Positions 1 through 6,745 are shown, numbered from the stretch's first letter. The stretch: DNA of 10,256 bases from Natronomonas sp. (GCA_007135435.1 SLIW01000466.1:1-10256); one strand, 5' to 3'. Numbers and translations are program-made. Notes: generated from the letters alone by a model not told the origin.

Positions 1-1
1 C

Positions 2-319
2 GGCGGCCTCTTCGACGATCCGCGGCTCATCACCACCTTCGAGCGCGTCGACCCCGGCACCGACGGCGGCGTCACCTGGCAGGGGGTCGTGGCGGGGCTG
101 GTCGGCGCGGGGATCATCGCCGGGCTCGGCGGCTACTTCTTCGTCCTCGGGCCCCTCGCGACCGTCGCCGTCCTGCTCGCGGGGACCGTCGGCATGACCG
201 TCGACAGCCTGCTCGGCGCGACCCTCGAGGGCGAACGCCTCGACAACCAGGGCGTGAACCTGCTCGCGACGCTGTCGGCGGGAATCTTCGCCGCCGCCGT
301 CGTCCTCGTGTGGGCCTGA
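2..319 (+). CDS. DUF92 family integral membrane protein, C-terminal part (5' end outside window)
   Basis: An open frame enters from the left edge and ends at TGA 317-319, leaving about 105 codons. The visible part reads GGLFDDPRLITTFERVDPGT, then GTDGGVTWQG, then two hydrophobic stretches (VVAGLVGAGIIAGLGGYFFV and the region ending in IFAAAVVLVWA). The 'R-L-I-T-T-x-x-x-V-x-P-G-T-D-G-x-V' block followed by membrane helices and a D-S-L-L-G-A motif (SLLGATLEG) is typical of the DUF92 / TIGR00297 / TMEM19-like family. Bacterial and plant relatives include phytyl-phosphate kinases, but the archaeal members have no firmly known reaction, so I give no enzymatic name. The next gene starts only 3-6 bp after the stop, which suggests cotranscription. 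Most of the protein lies outside the window. Confidence 0.8.
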   Translation, partial: GGLFDDPRLITTFERVDPGTDGGVTWQGVVAGLVGAGIIAGLGGYFFVLGPLATVAVLLAGTVGMTVDSLLGATLEGERLDNQGVNLLATLSAGIFAAAVVLVWA

Positions 320-325
320 CCTGTG

Positions 326-805
326 ATGCCCCGCCAGGTCCGGCCCATGGGACCGGCCGACGCCCCCGTCGTCCGGACGCTGCAGGGGCTGCTCACCTAC
401 GCCGATCCGGACCTCGTCGACGCCGCCATCGCCGACGCCGGGGTCTTCGTCGGTCGGGTGGCCGTCGATCCTGGCCGCACCCATCGCATCGGGCTGGACG
501 GCCACCGGGGACAGGCCGACCTCGTCGTCGGGTACGCCGTCGCGTTCCCCGCGAGCGGCACGGCGGACCGGGCCACCATCTCCGAGCTCGCGGTCGCCCC
601 GGGTCACCGTCGGCGCGGGCACGGTCGGGCACTGGTCGAGGCCGTCGCCGAGGCGACCGACGCGTCGGCCCTCGGCGTCGCGACGCCCGCCGAGAACGAG
701 ACTGCGCTGCGGTTCTACCGGGAGCTCGGCTTCGAGCGGGTGGCGCGCCTCGAGGGTTTCTACCGCGACGGGACCGACGCGCTACGCCTCGTTCGCCGCG
801 AGTAG
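326..805 (+). CDS. GNAT-family N-acetyltransferase (RimI-like)
   Basis: This 159-residue protein has the GNAT fold signatures. Motif A is near residues 85-110 ([20 protein letters not shown]), with the acetyl-CoA pyrophosphate loop R-R-R-G-H-G. Motif B is near 123-146, with [17 protein letters not shown] and a following GFY, the usual pattern of RimI-type enzymes. It transfers acetyl from acetyl-CoA to an amine; the substrate (a protein N-terminus or a small molecule) cannot be read from the sequence. An in-frame GTG at 323 immediately precedes the ATG at 326; I prefer the ATG. The start lies 6 bp after the DUF92 stop, so the two are probably one operon. The last 24 bp overlap the convergent 3' end of dnaG on the opposite strand. 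Confidence 0.85.
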   Translation: MPRQVRPMGPADAPVVRTLQGLLTYADPDLVDAAIADAGVFVGRVAVDPGRTHRIGLDGHRGQADLVVGYAVAFPASGTADRATISELAVAPGHRRRGHGRALVEAVAEATDASALGVATPAENETALRFYRELGFERVARLEGFYRDGTDALRLVRRE

Positions 806-2362
806 CTGGTCCGCCGTCCGGATCCTGACGCTCGTCGGCTGCTTGACGAACTCCCCGGTCGAGGCCCCGACGAGGTGGTCGACGCCGCGCTGGGCGGCCA
901 CGTCGAGCAGCCGCTGGTCGAGCTCGCCGTCGACGACGACCGCCCAGGGTGGCTCCTCCGCGTCGACGGCGAGGTCGAACGCCTCGCCGGCCTCCCCGGC
1001 CTCGATGACCCCGAGCTCCGGATCGAGGAGCCGTACCGTCCCGCTCCCCTCGCCGACGACCTCGCGGACGTGGCCACGGAGCGTCCGTGGAGGCCCACCC
1101 TCGTCGGTCCGGCCCCCACCGGACGCCTCGTCGTCCGGCCTGGTCTCACTGTCTTCGGTAACCGAGTCCGCACCGTCGTCGGTGACCGAGTCCGCACCGT
1201 CGTCGGTAACCGAGTCCGCACCGTCGTCGGCGACCGAGTCCGCCTTGTCGTTCGTCGGTTCGACAGCGGCGGTCGCGTCGGTGGGGGGATCGGCCGTCGG
1301 AGCCGATCCCGTTCCGAGACCCGCGTCGGTCGGCGCACCGTCGTCGTCCACGGTCTCTGGGTCCCTTCCGGCACCGGCCTCACGGGTCTCACGGGTCTGA
1401 CCGGCCGGACCGCCATCTCCGCCGGGTCCGATCACTCCTTCCCGACCGGGTTCTCTGGCGGCCGGCGGTCCCGTCCCCCGGTCGGCGTCGACGCCTGGGC
1501 CACCGGCGGACGGCGACGGACCGTCGGGTCGGCCGTCACCGTCGTCTGCCCCAGCGCCCTCGTCTAGACGGTCGTAGGGGACCTTCTCGCGGAGCGCCGC
1601 CATGACCTCGTGTCGGGCCAGGTCCTCGACCGAGCGGCCCTCCGGGGCGAAGGCGACGTAGTCCACGTCGCCGACCTGGGCGAGCTCCTTGCGGATGAGC
1701 TCGCCGCCGCGGTCGCCGTCGAGGAAGGCCGTCACGGTCCGCTCGGCGGTGAGCTCTGCCACCGCGTCCGGGACGCTCGTGCCCTCAACCGCGACGGCGT
1801 TCTTGATCCCGTAGCGGAGGAGCGTCAGGACGTCGGCGCGACCCTCCACGACGACGATGGCGTCCGAGTCCGCCACGTGGGGGCCCGCCGGGAGCCCCTC
1901 GTAGTCGGTGATGTCCTCGACCCGGATCGCCTCGCGGACCTCCTCGACGAGGTCGCGGCTCGAGGGCATCGACCCCTCGAAGGCCTCCCCGAGGAGCGTC
2001 TTCGCCCGCTCGACGACCTCGCGGCGCCTGGCCGCCCGGACGTCCTCGATCCGCCGGACCTCGATGGTCGACCGGCAGGGGCCGACGCGGTCGATGGTCT
2101 CGAGGGCGGCCCCGAGGATGGCCGTCTCGACCTGGTCGAGGCTCGTCGCGATGGTGATCCGGCCGAACGACTGGCCGTTCTGCGAGTCGACGTCGACGTC
2201 GATGCGGCCGACCTTGGAGGCGTCCTGCAGCTCCCGGAGGTCGAGCTCGTCGCCGAGGAGGCCCTCGGTCTGTCCGAAGACCGCGCCGACGACGTCCGAG
2301 CGTTCGACGACACCGTCGGCGGCGATGTCCGCGTGAACGAGGTATTTCGCTGTATCTTGCAT
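782..2362 (-). CDS. dnaG: Archaeal DnaG (TOPRIM primase-like, exosome-associated)
   Basis: A 526-residue archaeal-type DnaG. The N-terminus ([20 protein letters not shown]) and the domain to about residue 160 match the archaeal family. The TOPRIM domain is at about 166-250, with catalytic Glu173 in VVVEGRADV and the D215-G-D217 pair in [10 protein letters not shown]. Residues 268-425 are an acidic, Gly/Pro/Asp-rich linker that looks disordered and holds four copies of an octapeptide (DDGADSVT). The C-terminal domain (about 426-526, [18 protein letters not shown] to IRTADQL) is the region conserved in archaeal DnaG. In archaea this protein has weak primase activity and is a stable exosome subunit that binds Csl4 and poly(A)-rich RNA. 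The ATG at 2362 starts the conserved N-terminus exactly. The stop (TAG, 782-784) lies inside the convergent acetyltransferase gene. The linker length is probably lineage-specific. Confidence 0.95.
   Translation of the reverse strand: MQDTAKYLVHADIAADGVVERSDVVGAVFGQTEGLLGDELDLRELQDASKVGRIDVDVDSQNGQSFGRITIATSLDQVETAILGAALETIDRVGPCRSTIEVRRIEDVRAARRREVVERAKTLLGEAFEGSMPSSRDLVEEVREAIRVEDITDYEGLPAGPHVADSDAIVVVEGRADVLTLLRYGIKNAVAVEGTSVPDAVAELTAERTVTAFLDGDRGGELIRKELAQVGDVDYVAFAPEGRSVEDLARHEVMAALREKVPYDRLDEGAGADDGDGRPDGPSPSAGGPGVDADRGTGPPAAREPGREGVIGPGGDGGPAGQTRETREAGAGRDPETVDDDGAPTDAGLGTGSAPTADPPTDATAAVEPTNDKADSVADDGADSVTDDGADSVTDDGADSVTEDSETRPDDEASGGGRTDEGGPPRTLRGHVREVVGEGSGTVRLLDPELGVIEAGEAGEAFDLAVDAEEPPWAVVVDGELDQRLLDVAAQRGVDHLVGASTGEFVKQPTSVRIRTADQLLAANEA
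1156..1251 (-). repeat. Four 24-bp tandem repeats in the dnaG linker
   Basis: Units begin at 1156, 1180, 1204 and 1228 (plus strand, each opening CGGTAACCGAGTCCGCAC or a one- or two-base variant). They encode the octapeptide DDGADSVT/A on the minus strand, at about residues 373-404. Units 1 and 3 carry 'gtaac', unit 2 'gtgac' and unit 4 'gcgac', so differences are nearly all silent and the array appears recently expanded. It lies in the predicted disordered linker between the TOPRIM and C-terminal domains, so copy number can change without breaking a fold or the frame. Confidence 0.9.
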
Positions 2363-2371
2363 TGGTGATCT

Positions 2372-2385
2372 GCCCGTGACCGGGC
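2372..2385 (-). promoter_or_regulatory. Short hairpin just upstream of the dnaG start
   Basis: GCCCG-tgac-CGGGC is a perfect 5-bp inverted repeat with a 4-nt loop. If dnaG is transcribed from the TATA element near 2499-2506, this hairpin lies in the 5' leader and ends about 9 nt before the ATG. It could affect translation, but a 5-bp GC stem is expected by chance in DNA this GC-rich. Confidence 0.25.
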
Positions 2386-2478
2386 GGGTGTGATGGGCTC
2401 GACCGCGACGGGCGCCCCGTTCGCGACCGAGCCGGTGATGGTGATGATGACGGATCCATGAGCGGTCCCATGGCCGTT

Positions 2479-2491
2479 TGAACGTCGTTCA
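2479..2491. promoter_or_regulatory. Perfect palindrome TGAACG-T-CGTTCA, operator candidate
   Basis: A 13-bp sequence with exact dyad symmetry around T2485, only 7 bp from the AT-rich TATA-like element at 2499-2506 in the divergent dnaG/csaA region. Read on the minus strand, it would sit between the TATA box and the expected transcription start (about 2475), where a bound repressor would block initiation. Read on the plus strand, it would sit just upstream of the TATA box, an activator-like position. No regulator is identifiable in the window. I infer the operator role from symmetry and position only. Confidence 0.4.
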
Positions 2492-2498
2492 GGCCCGG

Positions 2499-2506
2499 AT
2501 ATAAAT
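2499..2506. promoter_or_regulatory. TATA-like element (ATATAAAT), probably for dnaG
   Basis: An AT-rich octamer in otherwise GC-rich DNA. On the minus strand it contains TTTATA, a good haloarchaeal TATA box, and would place a start near 2475, giving dnaG a leader of roughly 110 nt. On the plus strand it reads TATAAA and could also fire rightward, about 120 nt upstream of csaA. No TATA-like sequence is visible at about -27 from the dnaG ATG, so this is the best dnaG candidate. Confidence 0.5.
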
Positions 2507-2594
2507 GACTCGACGGTGTGCAGCGGGCGTGCCACCCCATCCGCTCCGGGAACGGACGTGGTCGGACGTGGGCTGGCGACGGACGACGGTTCAC

Positions 2595-2602
2595 GTTTAT
2601 GG
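2595..2602 (+). promoter_or_regulatory. TATA box (GTTTATGG) of csaA, leaderless
   Basis: The TTTAT core is centred about 27 nt upstream of the ATG at 2625, the spacing expected for a haloarchaeal leaderless transcript. It supports the 2625 start over the in-frame upstream ATG at 2505. Confidence 0.65.
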
Positions 2603-2624
2603 ACTTGCCGTCCCCGGGTCACCC

Positions 2625-2972
2625 ATGGGCATCGAGGTCCCAGACGTCGACCCCGCGGCGTTCCTCGAGGACGTCGAGATGCGTGTCGGCGAGATCACCA
2701 GCGTCGAACCGTTCCCCGAGGCCCGGAAGCCACTCTACAAACTGGAGGTCGACTTCGGCGGCGAGACGCGGCAGTCGGCCGCGGGTCTCACCGAGCTGTA
2801 CGACCCCGACGACCTGCGCGGTCGGCAGGTCGTGGCTGTCGTCAACCTCGGCACCGTCACCATCGCCGGCTTCGAGAGCGAGTGCCTGGTCACCGGCGTC
2901 GACGACGGGGGCGGCGACGTCGTCCACCTCCAGCCAGAACGGGAGGTCCCCAACGGCGCTCGCGTGTACTGA
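2625..2972 (+). CDS. csaA: CsaA-like tRNA-binding (OB-fold) protein
   Basis: This 115-residue protein is one EMAPII/Trbp111-type OB-fold tRNA-binding domain. It matches the pattern of bacterial CsaA along its length: a VGEITSVEPFPEARKPLYKL block (residues 21-40), LEVDFG, then QSAAGL, VVAVVNLGTVTIAGFESECL (69-88) and the C-terminal GDVVHLQPEREVPNGARV. CsaA in Bacillus was described as a protein-export chaperone; the same fold in Trbp111 and at the MetRS C-terminus binds tRNA. Which role applies in archaea is not settled. The length is typical of CsaA (about 110). An in-frame extension to 2505 exists but shows no family similarity and has no TATA box at leaderless spacing. It is divergent from dnaG and no other export gene is adjacent. 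Confidence 0.88.
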   Translation: MGIEVPDVDPAAFLEDVEMRVGEITSVEPFPEARKPLYKLEVDFGGETRQSAAGLTELYDPDDLRGRQVVAVVNLGTVTIAGFESECLVTGVDDGGGDVVHLQPEREVPNGARVY

Positions 2973-3075
2973 CAAAGGACGTCATCCGGGAACGGACACG
3001 CGACCGACCGGGATAACGTCGGCTTACCGGGACTTCGCGGCACGTAACAATCGTGGCGTCGCCCGAGGTGGGGGT

Positions 3076-4173
3076 ATGCACGGGAGTGGCGGATTCGGTC
3101 CCCTGGGGGTCGTGGTGGTCGCGGTGACCGTCGCGGTGGCGGTCGGAGTCGGCCCCGTCGGGGCCGTCCCGGTCGGGGGGAGTGCGCTCGCCGTCGATGG
3201 GACAGGGCAACTGGGAGGCGCCACCGGCGACCTGGATAGCGGAGTCGTCGCAGACGTGTCGTGGCTCCTCGGCAACCACGACGACGGAGACGACGAAGGT
3301 GATGGCGACGACAACGGAGGCGCCGGACCGCCCCCGTTCGCCGACGACGACGGAGGTGGTGGGCCACCCCCATTCGCCGACGACGATGGTGGCGGTGGGC
3401 CGCCCCCGTTCGACGACGGTGACGACGATCGCGGCGGTGGCCCGCCACCGCACGCCAACGACAGCGACGACGATGCCGTCGACGACGGTGACGACGCCGG
3501 GGGGGACGATGACGGAAGCGTTTCGGGGACGGTCGACGACGACGAGGACTCCCCGACACCGACGGAGACCGAGACCGGGACGCCTGAACCGACGCCGACG
3601 GCGACGGAGACCGAGACGGAGACGGGGACCGAGACGGAGACGGGGACCGAGACGGAGACGGAGACCGAGACGGAGACGCCCGGATCGACGCCGACCCAGT
3701 CCCCGACAGAGACGTCGGAACGGACGGAACCGACCGAATCCCCGAATACACCGGCAAAGGAGACACCGTCGGCGACCGGTAGCGTCGAGGTGGTCGACGC
3801 CGAGGTGCCCGCGGACTGGGTCCGCGAGGGTCACGAGACCACGGTGTACGTCACCGTCGAGAACCCGGGCGACGAGGAGGCGACCGACTCGCTCGCGGTG
3901 ACCCTCGACGGCGACCTGATCGACGAACCGGAGGTGACGCTCGACGCCGGCGAGAACACCACCGTCGCCCTCGAGGTGGCCTTCGAGGGTGTCGACGGTG
4001 GGATCGTCGCGGTCGAGGGCGTCGAAGCGGGCCAGATCGCGATCGGTGAACCCGACGATGGTTCCACCTCGGCGTCGACGCCGGAGGAACAGGACGGCTT
4101 CGGGCCCGTGCTCGCGGTCGTCGTGGTACTCGCCGCGGCACTGCTGGCCGTTCGGAGGGCTGGTCGGGACTGA
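3076..4173 (+). CDS. Secreted, Thr-rich surface protein with C-terminal anchor (PGF-CTERM-like variant)
   Basis: A 365-residue predicted exported protein of unknown role. Residues 1-39 are a signal-peptide-like stretch: a hydrophobic VVVVAVTVAVAVGVG core and a likely cleavage near SALA/VDG. Residues 81-130 hold four copies of a roughly 12-residue GGGGPPPFADDD unit amid Asp/Gly clusters. Residues 159-235 form a Thr/Glu/Pro spacer with TE and TETG runs, resembling haloarchaeal O-glycosylated stalks. Residues 236-324 look like a CARDB/NEW-type beta-sandwich (VYVTVENPGDEEATDSLAVT). The tail is DGFGP (340-344), a hydrophobic helix (345-358) and a basic RRAGRD end. This is the three-part layout of PGF-CTERM proteins handled by archaeosortase A, but with Asp where Pro is expected. 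I chose the ATG at 3076 because the signal sequence follows it and GAGGTG (3065-3070) lies 5 nt upstream; the open frame extends further back without similarity. Confidence 0.8.
   Translation: MHGSGGFGPLGVVVVAVTVAVAVGVGPVGAVPVGGSALAVDGTGQLGGATGDLDSGVVADVSWLLGNHDDGDDEGDGDDNGGAGPPPFADDDGGGGPPPFADDDGGGGPPPFDDGDDDRGGGPPPHANDSDDDAVDDGDDAGGDDDGSVSGTVDDDEDSPTPTETETGTPEPTPTATETETETGTETETGTETETETETETPGSTPTQSPTETSERTEPTESPNTPAKETPSATGSVEVVDAEVPADWVREGHETTVYVTVENPGDEEATDSLAVTLDGDLIDEPEVTLDAGENTTVALEVAFEGVDGGIVAVEGVEAGQIAIGEPDDGSTSASTPEEQDGFGPVLAVVVVLAAALLAVRRAGRD
3316..3465 (+). repeat. Four 36-bp-class repeats encoding GGGGPPPFADDD
   Basis: Within the surface protein, codons 81-130 encode GGAGPPPFADDD, GGGGPPPFADDD, GGGGPPPFDDGDDD and RGGGPPPHANDS. 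The first two are almost identical at DNA level; the last two have drifted and gained residues. The Asp clusters with Gly/Pro could bind cations or form an extended spacer; no known domain matches. Confidence 0.85.
3556..3675 (+). repeat. Thr-Glu microsatellite-like tract (GAGACG/GAGACC hexamers)
   Basis: Codons 161-200 are dominated by alternating ACG/ACC and GAG, reading TETE with occasional GT. The DNA is a GAGACN hexanucleotide tract, densest at 3606-3674. Thr-rich tracts of this type are the usual O-glycosylated stalk in haloarchaeal surface proteins; here the alternate residue is acidic. Confidence 0.85.
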
Positions 4174-4318
4174 CCGAATCCCGTCGCTACCGTGTTCGAA
4201 TCGTCTGTACTCGCCGTCGACCCTCGGCATCCGGGTCCCGCAGCGCTCGAGTCGAGATACGCTCCGGTCGTTGCGTGATCGGCGCTTGCAGCCGCGGACG
4301 CCCGCGTCCAGGCTGGGC

Positions 4319-4597
4319 CTACGCCCGTCGTCGGCCGGCTTCGTCCGAGACGGGGCTGGCGGCCACGTCGTCTACCTGGACCCTGCCGCGGTCGTCGACC
4401 GTTATCTCGGACCCCTCGTACCGGAACGAGACGGTCACCGGCCCGCTGGCGTCCGCCAGGACCGTCGTCAGCGCGTCGGTGTCGACCACGTGGCCGAGCG
4501 GGGGGAGCTCGAGCACGTCGACACCCTGCCTGTCGGCGACAGCCTCGAGTATCGCGAAGAGGGGCTCGTCCCTGTGGGGCATGCTACGTTCCGACAT
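4319..4597 (-). CDS. HalOD1 (halobacterial output domain 1) protein
   Basis: This 92-residue protein is almost entirely one HalOD1 domain. The pattern AILEAVADRQGVDVLELPPL (about 15-34), then VVDTDALTTVL, then VTVSFRYEGSEITVDDRGRV (54-73), is the family's helix - 'D-P/T-D-A-L' - beta-hairpin arrangement. HalOD1 proteins are very common in haloarchaea, alone or after response-regulator domains, and are presumed signalling outputs; their biochemical activity is unknown. The ATG at 4597 is preceded by a TTTATG box about 30 nt upstream, fitting a nearly leaderless transcript. It converges on the surface-protein gene across a 145-bp gap (4174-4318) in which I see no gene. No kinase or regulator lies alongside. 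Confidence 0.8.
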   Translation of the reverse strand: MSERSMPHRDEPLFAILEAVADRQGVDVLELPPLGHVVDTDALTTVLADASGPVTVSFRYEGSEITVDDRGRVQVDDVAASPVSDEAGRRRA

Positions 4598-4623
4598 CTG
4601 TCCCTGGCGAGGGACGAGGGGGG

Positions 4624-4630
4624 CATAAAG
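4624..4630 (-). promoter_or_regulatory. TATA box (CTTTATG) of the HalOD1 gene
   Basis: On the minus strand CTTTATG is centred about 30 nt upstream of the ATG at 4597 and is the only AT-rich hexamer nearby, so it would drive a transcript with a leader of a few nucleotides at most. Confidence 0.6.
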
Positions 4631-4743
4631 TTACTCCAATCGGCCTCCAGTGACCGGATGATTTCCTGGTGGCTGTGTCGGACTGGACGGTCAGGCCTCC
4701 CGCTCCCGGAACGAATCGCCCCGACATTCTATCGGGCGGCCCC

Positions 4744-4869
4744 GATCACCTCACGGATTGCTCGGATCACCTCTCGGATTGCTCGGATCACCTCTCGGAT
4801 TGCTCGGACCACCTCTCGGATTGCTCGGACCACCTCTCGGATTGCTCGGACCACCTCTCGGATTGCTCG
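4744..4869. repeat. Six 21-bp tandem repeats in an intergenic spacer
   Basis: Six head-to-tail units start at 4744, 4765, 4786, 4807, 4828 and 4849. Each reads GAYCACCTC(T/A)CGGATTG plus CTCG. Unit 1 has CTCACGG instead of CTCTCGG, units 2-3 are identical with GATCAC, and units 4-6 are identical with GACCAC. A decayed seventh unit begins at 4870 and runs into the DUF1405 stop codon. The array therefore lies 8 bp beyond the 3' end of DUF1405 and about 115 bp upstream of the HalOD1 TATA box. It has no spacers between units, so it is not a CRISPR. On the minus strand every unit carries a GAGGTGATC or GAGGTGGTC sequence that resembles a ribosome binding site. Confidence 0.95.
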
Positions 4870-4876
4870 GACAAAC

Positions 4877-5572
4877 CTATCGGACACCCCCGACTTCCTG
4901 TTTCTTCACCCGCGTGAGCATCGCCAGGTAGAGGGCGAGCACGAGGAGGAGGACGGCGCCGGCCGCGGCGACTCCGAGTGCGTCGGCGCCCAGGAACATC
5001 GCCTCGTCGCGGTCGGGCGGGAACCAGGTGTGGTGGAGGTCGCCGCGGACCGGGACGAAGTAGTCGACCGTGGTGTCGACGGCGTACCAGAGCGTGGCGA
5101 CGGCGACGGCCCCCGGCGGGAAGTCACCGATGCGGTGCAGGAGGAACGCCTGGGCCACCATCGCCGCGTGGCTCCAGATGAGGAAGTGCCGCATCGACCA
5201 GTGGAGGTAGTCGAAGTGCTCCCAGAACACGAGGTGGACGTAGACTGTCCACCCGCCGAGGATCACGTTGCCGAAGAACGCCAGCGCGATCAGCCACTCC
5301 TGTGGGCGGCCGAGCTTCCAGCTCGCCAGGGCGAGGGCGACGAGCAGGGTCGCGAACGGGCTGTCGGGGACGAACGGCCACATCACCGTCGGGGTCCCGG
5401 CGAACTGGAACCGGTAGTACCAGAAGCCGAAGGCCGTGCCGGCGAGGTTGATCGCCACGACGGCCCACACGAGGTTGAGCGCCAGGTTCTCGAGTGGTTC
5501 GGGCAGCGGGGCGACGTACCGAGGGAGGTCGTCCCGCGGAACGTCCGACTCGAGCAACCCCCGGGGGTCCAT
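4877..5572 (-). CDS. DUF1405 family membrane protein
   Basis: This 231-residue polytopic membrane protein has about six hydrophobic helices, near residues 31-53, 60-85, 93-117, 130-146, 153-173 and 191-222. Features that suggest DUF1405 are [12 protein letters not shown], then [18 protein letters not shown] (65-82), [17 protein letters not shown] (101-117) and the [18 protein letters not shown] segment. The family is widespread in haloarchaea and some Firmicutes; its function is unknown. The ATG at 5572 is chosen because a TATA-like element lies about 27 nt upstream and the protein begins close to the conserved region; an in-frame extension to 5650 lacks similarity and overlaps the promoter. 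It is divergent from pdxS across 124 bp. Confidence 0.82.
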   Translation of the reverse strand: MDPRGLLESDVPRDDLPRYVAPLPEPLENLALNLVWAVVAINLAGTAFGFWYYRFQFAGTPTVMWPFVPDSPFATLLVALALASWKLGRPQEWLIALAFFGNVILGGWTVYVHLVFWEHFDYLHWSMRHFLIWSHAAMVAQAFLLHRIGDFPPGAVAVATLWYAVDTTVDYFVPVRGDLHHTWFPPDRDEAMFLGADALGVAAAGAVLLLVLALYLAMLTRVKKQEVGGVR

Positions 5573-5594
5573 ACGACGGTCTCCGCGGGGGTGC

Positions 5595-5602
5595 ACTAAA
5601 AC
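5595..5602 (-). promoter_or_regulatory. TATA-like box (GTTTTAGT) of the DUF1405 gene
   Basis: On the minus strand GTTTTAGT is centred about 27 nt upstream of the ATG at 5572, the leaderless spacing, and fixes that start. Confidence 0.6.
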
Positions 5603-5665
5603 GCCCCGGAGTCGGTCCTCCGGGCGACCGCGGCGCACCTTCGGGCGCATCCGTCAAACGACACG

Positions 5666-5673
5666 GGTTAAGT
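5666..5673 (+). promoter_or_regulatory. Weak TATA-like box (GGTTAAGT) of pdxS
   Basis: TTAA is centred about 27 nt upstream of the pdxS ATG at 5697. The core is short, but it is the only AT-rich element at the right distance in this divergent region. Confidence 0.45.
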
Positions 5674-5696
5674 GCGCCCGCCACCAACGGCGGGAT

Positions 5697-6602
5697 ATGA
5701 CCGAAACGGACCTCGAGGAGCTCCGTCGCGGGACGGAGCTGGTCAAGCGCGGCTTCGCCAGGATGCAGAAGGGCGGCGTCATCATGGACGTCGTCGACCG
5801 CGAGCAGTCCCGGATCGCCGAGGACGCCGGCGCCGTGGCGGTGATGTCGCTGGAGGCGGTCCCGGCGGACATCCGCAAGCGCGGCGGCGTCGCCCGGATG
5901 GCCGACCCAGGCGCCCTCGAGGGGATCATCGACGAGGTCTCGATCCCCGTGATGGGCAAGTGCCGGATCGGCCACGCCGCCGAGGCGCAGATCCTCGAGG
6001 CGGCGGGCGCCGACATGGTCGACGAGTCCGAGGTCCTCACGACCGCCGACGAGCGGTACCACATCGACAAGCGCGCGTTCACCGCGCCGTTCGTCTGCGG
6101 CGCCCGGGACCTCGGGGAGGCGCTCCGCCGGATCGACGAGGGCGCCGCCATGATCCGCACCAAGGGCGAGGCGGGCACCGGGGACGTCAACCAGGCGGTC
6201 ACCCACCAGCGCAACATCCAGGGGGCGATCCGGCAGCTGTCGGGGATGGAACACGAGGAGCGCGAGGAGTGGGCCCGCGAGCACGAAGCCCCGGCCGACC
6301 TCGTCCACGAGACCGCCGAGATGGGCCGGCTGCCGGTCGTCAACTTCGCCGCGGGCGGCATCGCGACGCCCGCCGACGCCGCGCTCATGATGCAGCTCGG
6401 CTGCGACGGCATCTTCGTCGGCTCGGGCATCTTCGGCGCCGAGGACCCGGAGGCGATGGGCCGCGCCATCGTCGAGGCCGTCACCAGCTACGACGACCCC
6501 GAGGCGCTCCTCGAGGTCGCCCGGGGCGTCGGCCGCGGCATGAAGGGCCAGGCCAACGAGACGATGCCCGAGGAGGAGCAGCTCCAGCACCGCGGCGTCT
6601 GA
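5697..6602 (+). CDS. pdxS: Pyridoxal 5'-phosphate synthase, PdxS subunit
   Basis: This 301-residue protein is the PLP-forming (beta/alpha)8 subunit of the DXP-independent vitamin B6 pathway. It condenses ribose 5-phosphate and glyceraldehyde 3-phosphate with ammonia supplied by PdxT. Family residues are in place: GGVIMDVV with Asp31, [17 protein letters not shown] (55-71), the first Schiff-base lysine Lys88 in [12 protein letters not shown], the second lysine Lys156 in [11 protein letters not shown], and the phosphate-binding [20 protein letters not shown] (215-233) and [10 protein letters not shown]. Length is close to bacterial PdxS (about 294). The acidic insert around 184-200 ([16 protein letters not shown]) is a normal halophilic surface helix. 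The ATG at 5697 begins a typical [13 protein letters not shown]-terminus. pdxT is not adjacent and must be elsewhere. Confidence 0.97.
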   Translation: MTETDLEELRRGTELVKRGFARMQKGGVIMDVVDREQSRIAEDAGAVAVMSLEAVPADIRKRGGVARMADPGALEGIIDEVSIPVMGKCRIGHAAEAQILEAAGADMVDESEVLTTADERYHIDKRAFTAPFVCGARDLGEALRRIDEGAAMIRTKGEAGTGDVNQAVTHQRNIQGAIRQLSGMEHEEREEWAREHEAPADLVHETAEMGRLPVVNFAAGGIATPADAALMMQLGCDGIFVGSGIFGAEDPEAMGRAIVEAVTSYDDPEALLEVARGVGRGMKGQANETMPEEEQLQHRGV

Positions 6603-6666
6603 GTACGTCGGGACCATCCTGGCGCGGAACCGAGGAGAACAGTCACCAAGAGGGTCGTCCGCCCGA

Positions 6667-6684
6667 AGACCACCTCTCTGGTCT
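6667..6684 (+). terminator. Small hairpin followed by a pyrimidine-rich run, possible pdxS terminator
   Basis: AGACCA-cctctc-TGGTCT is a perfect 6-bp inverted repeat about 65 bp after the pdxS stop, followed by a C/T-rich run (ctgtctgttcctgtccgtcc). It sits in the 143-bp convergent gap between pdxS and phoU, where termination is expected. Archaeal termination depends mainly on T-runs and no long T-run is present, so this is tentative. Confidence 0.25.
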
Positions 6685-6745
6685 CGTGCGACCTGTCTGT
6701 TCCTGTCCGTCCGTGTGATGTCGACGCCCTGGCCCCATCGCTGGC

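Noticed and set aside
875..1567. Long plus-strand frames opposite dnaG
   Set aside because: GC-rich genes give long antisense frames. dnaG is clearly the real gene, with family motifs along the frame.
2435..2460. GTGATG/GATGATG repeats next to a GGATCC site, resembling a vector His-tag region
   Set aside because: The stretch is short, embedded in normal intergenic DNA, and not in a tagged reading frame; it is chance.
2505..2624. Upstream in-frame start for csaA at 2505
   Set aside because: The added 40 residues have no CsaA similarity, the ATG overlaps the TATA-like element, and a TATA box sits 27 nt before 2625.
4190..4210. GTTCGAATC, resembling a tRNA T-loop
   Set aside because: The flanking bases do not form a T-stem and no other tRNA arms are found on either strand.
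4744..4869. CRISPR array
   Set aside because: Units are directly adjacent with no spacers and no cas genes are nearby.
4669..4917. Plus-strand open frame of 82 codons over the 21-bp array (heptapeptide DHLSDCS repeated)
   Set aside because: A 21-bp repeat without a stop keeps a frame open automatically. The frame has no similarity, no clear promoter, and runs into the antisense of DUF1405.
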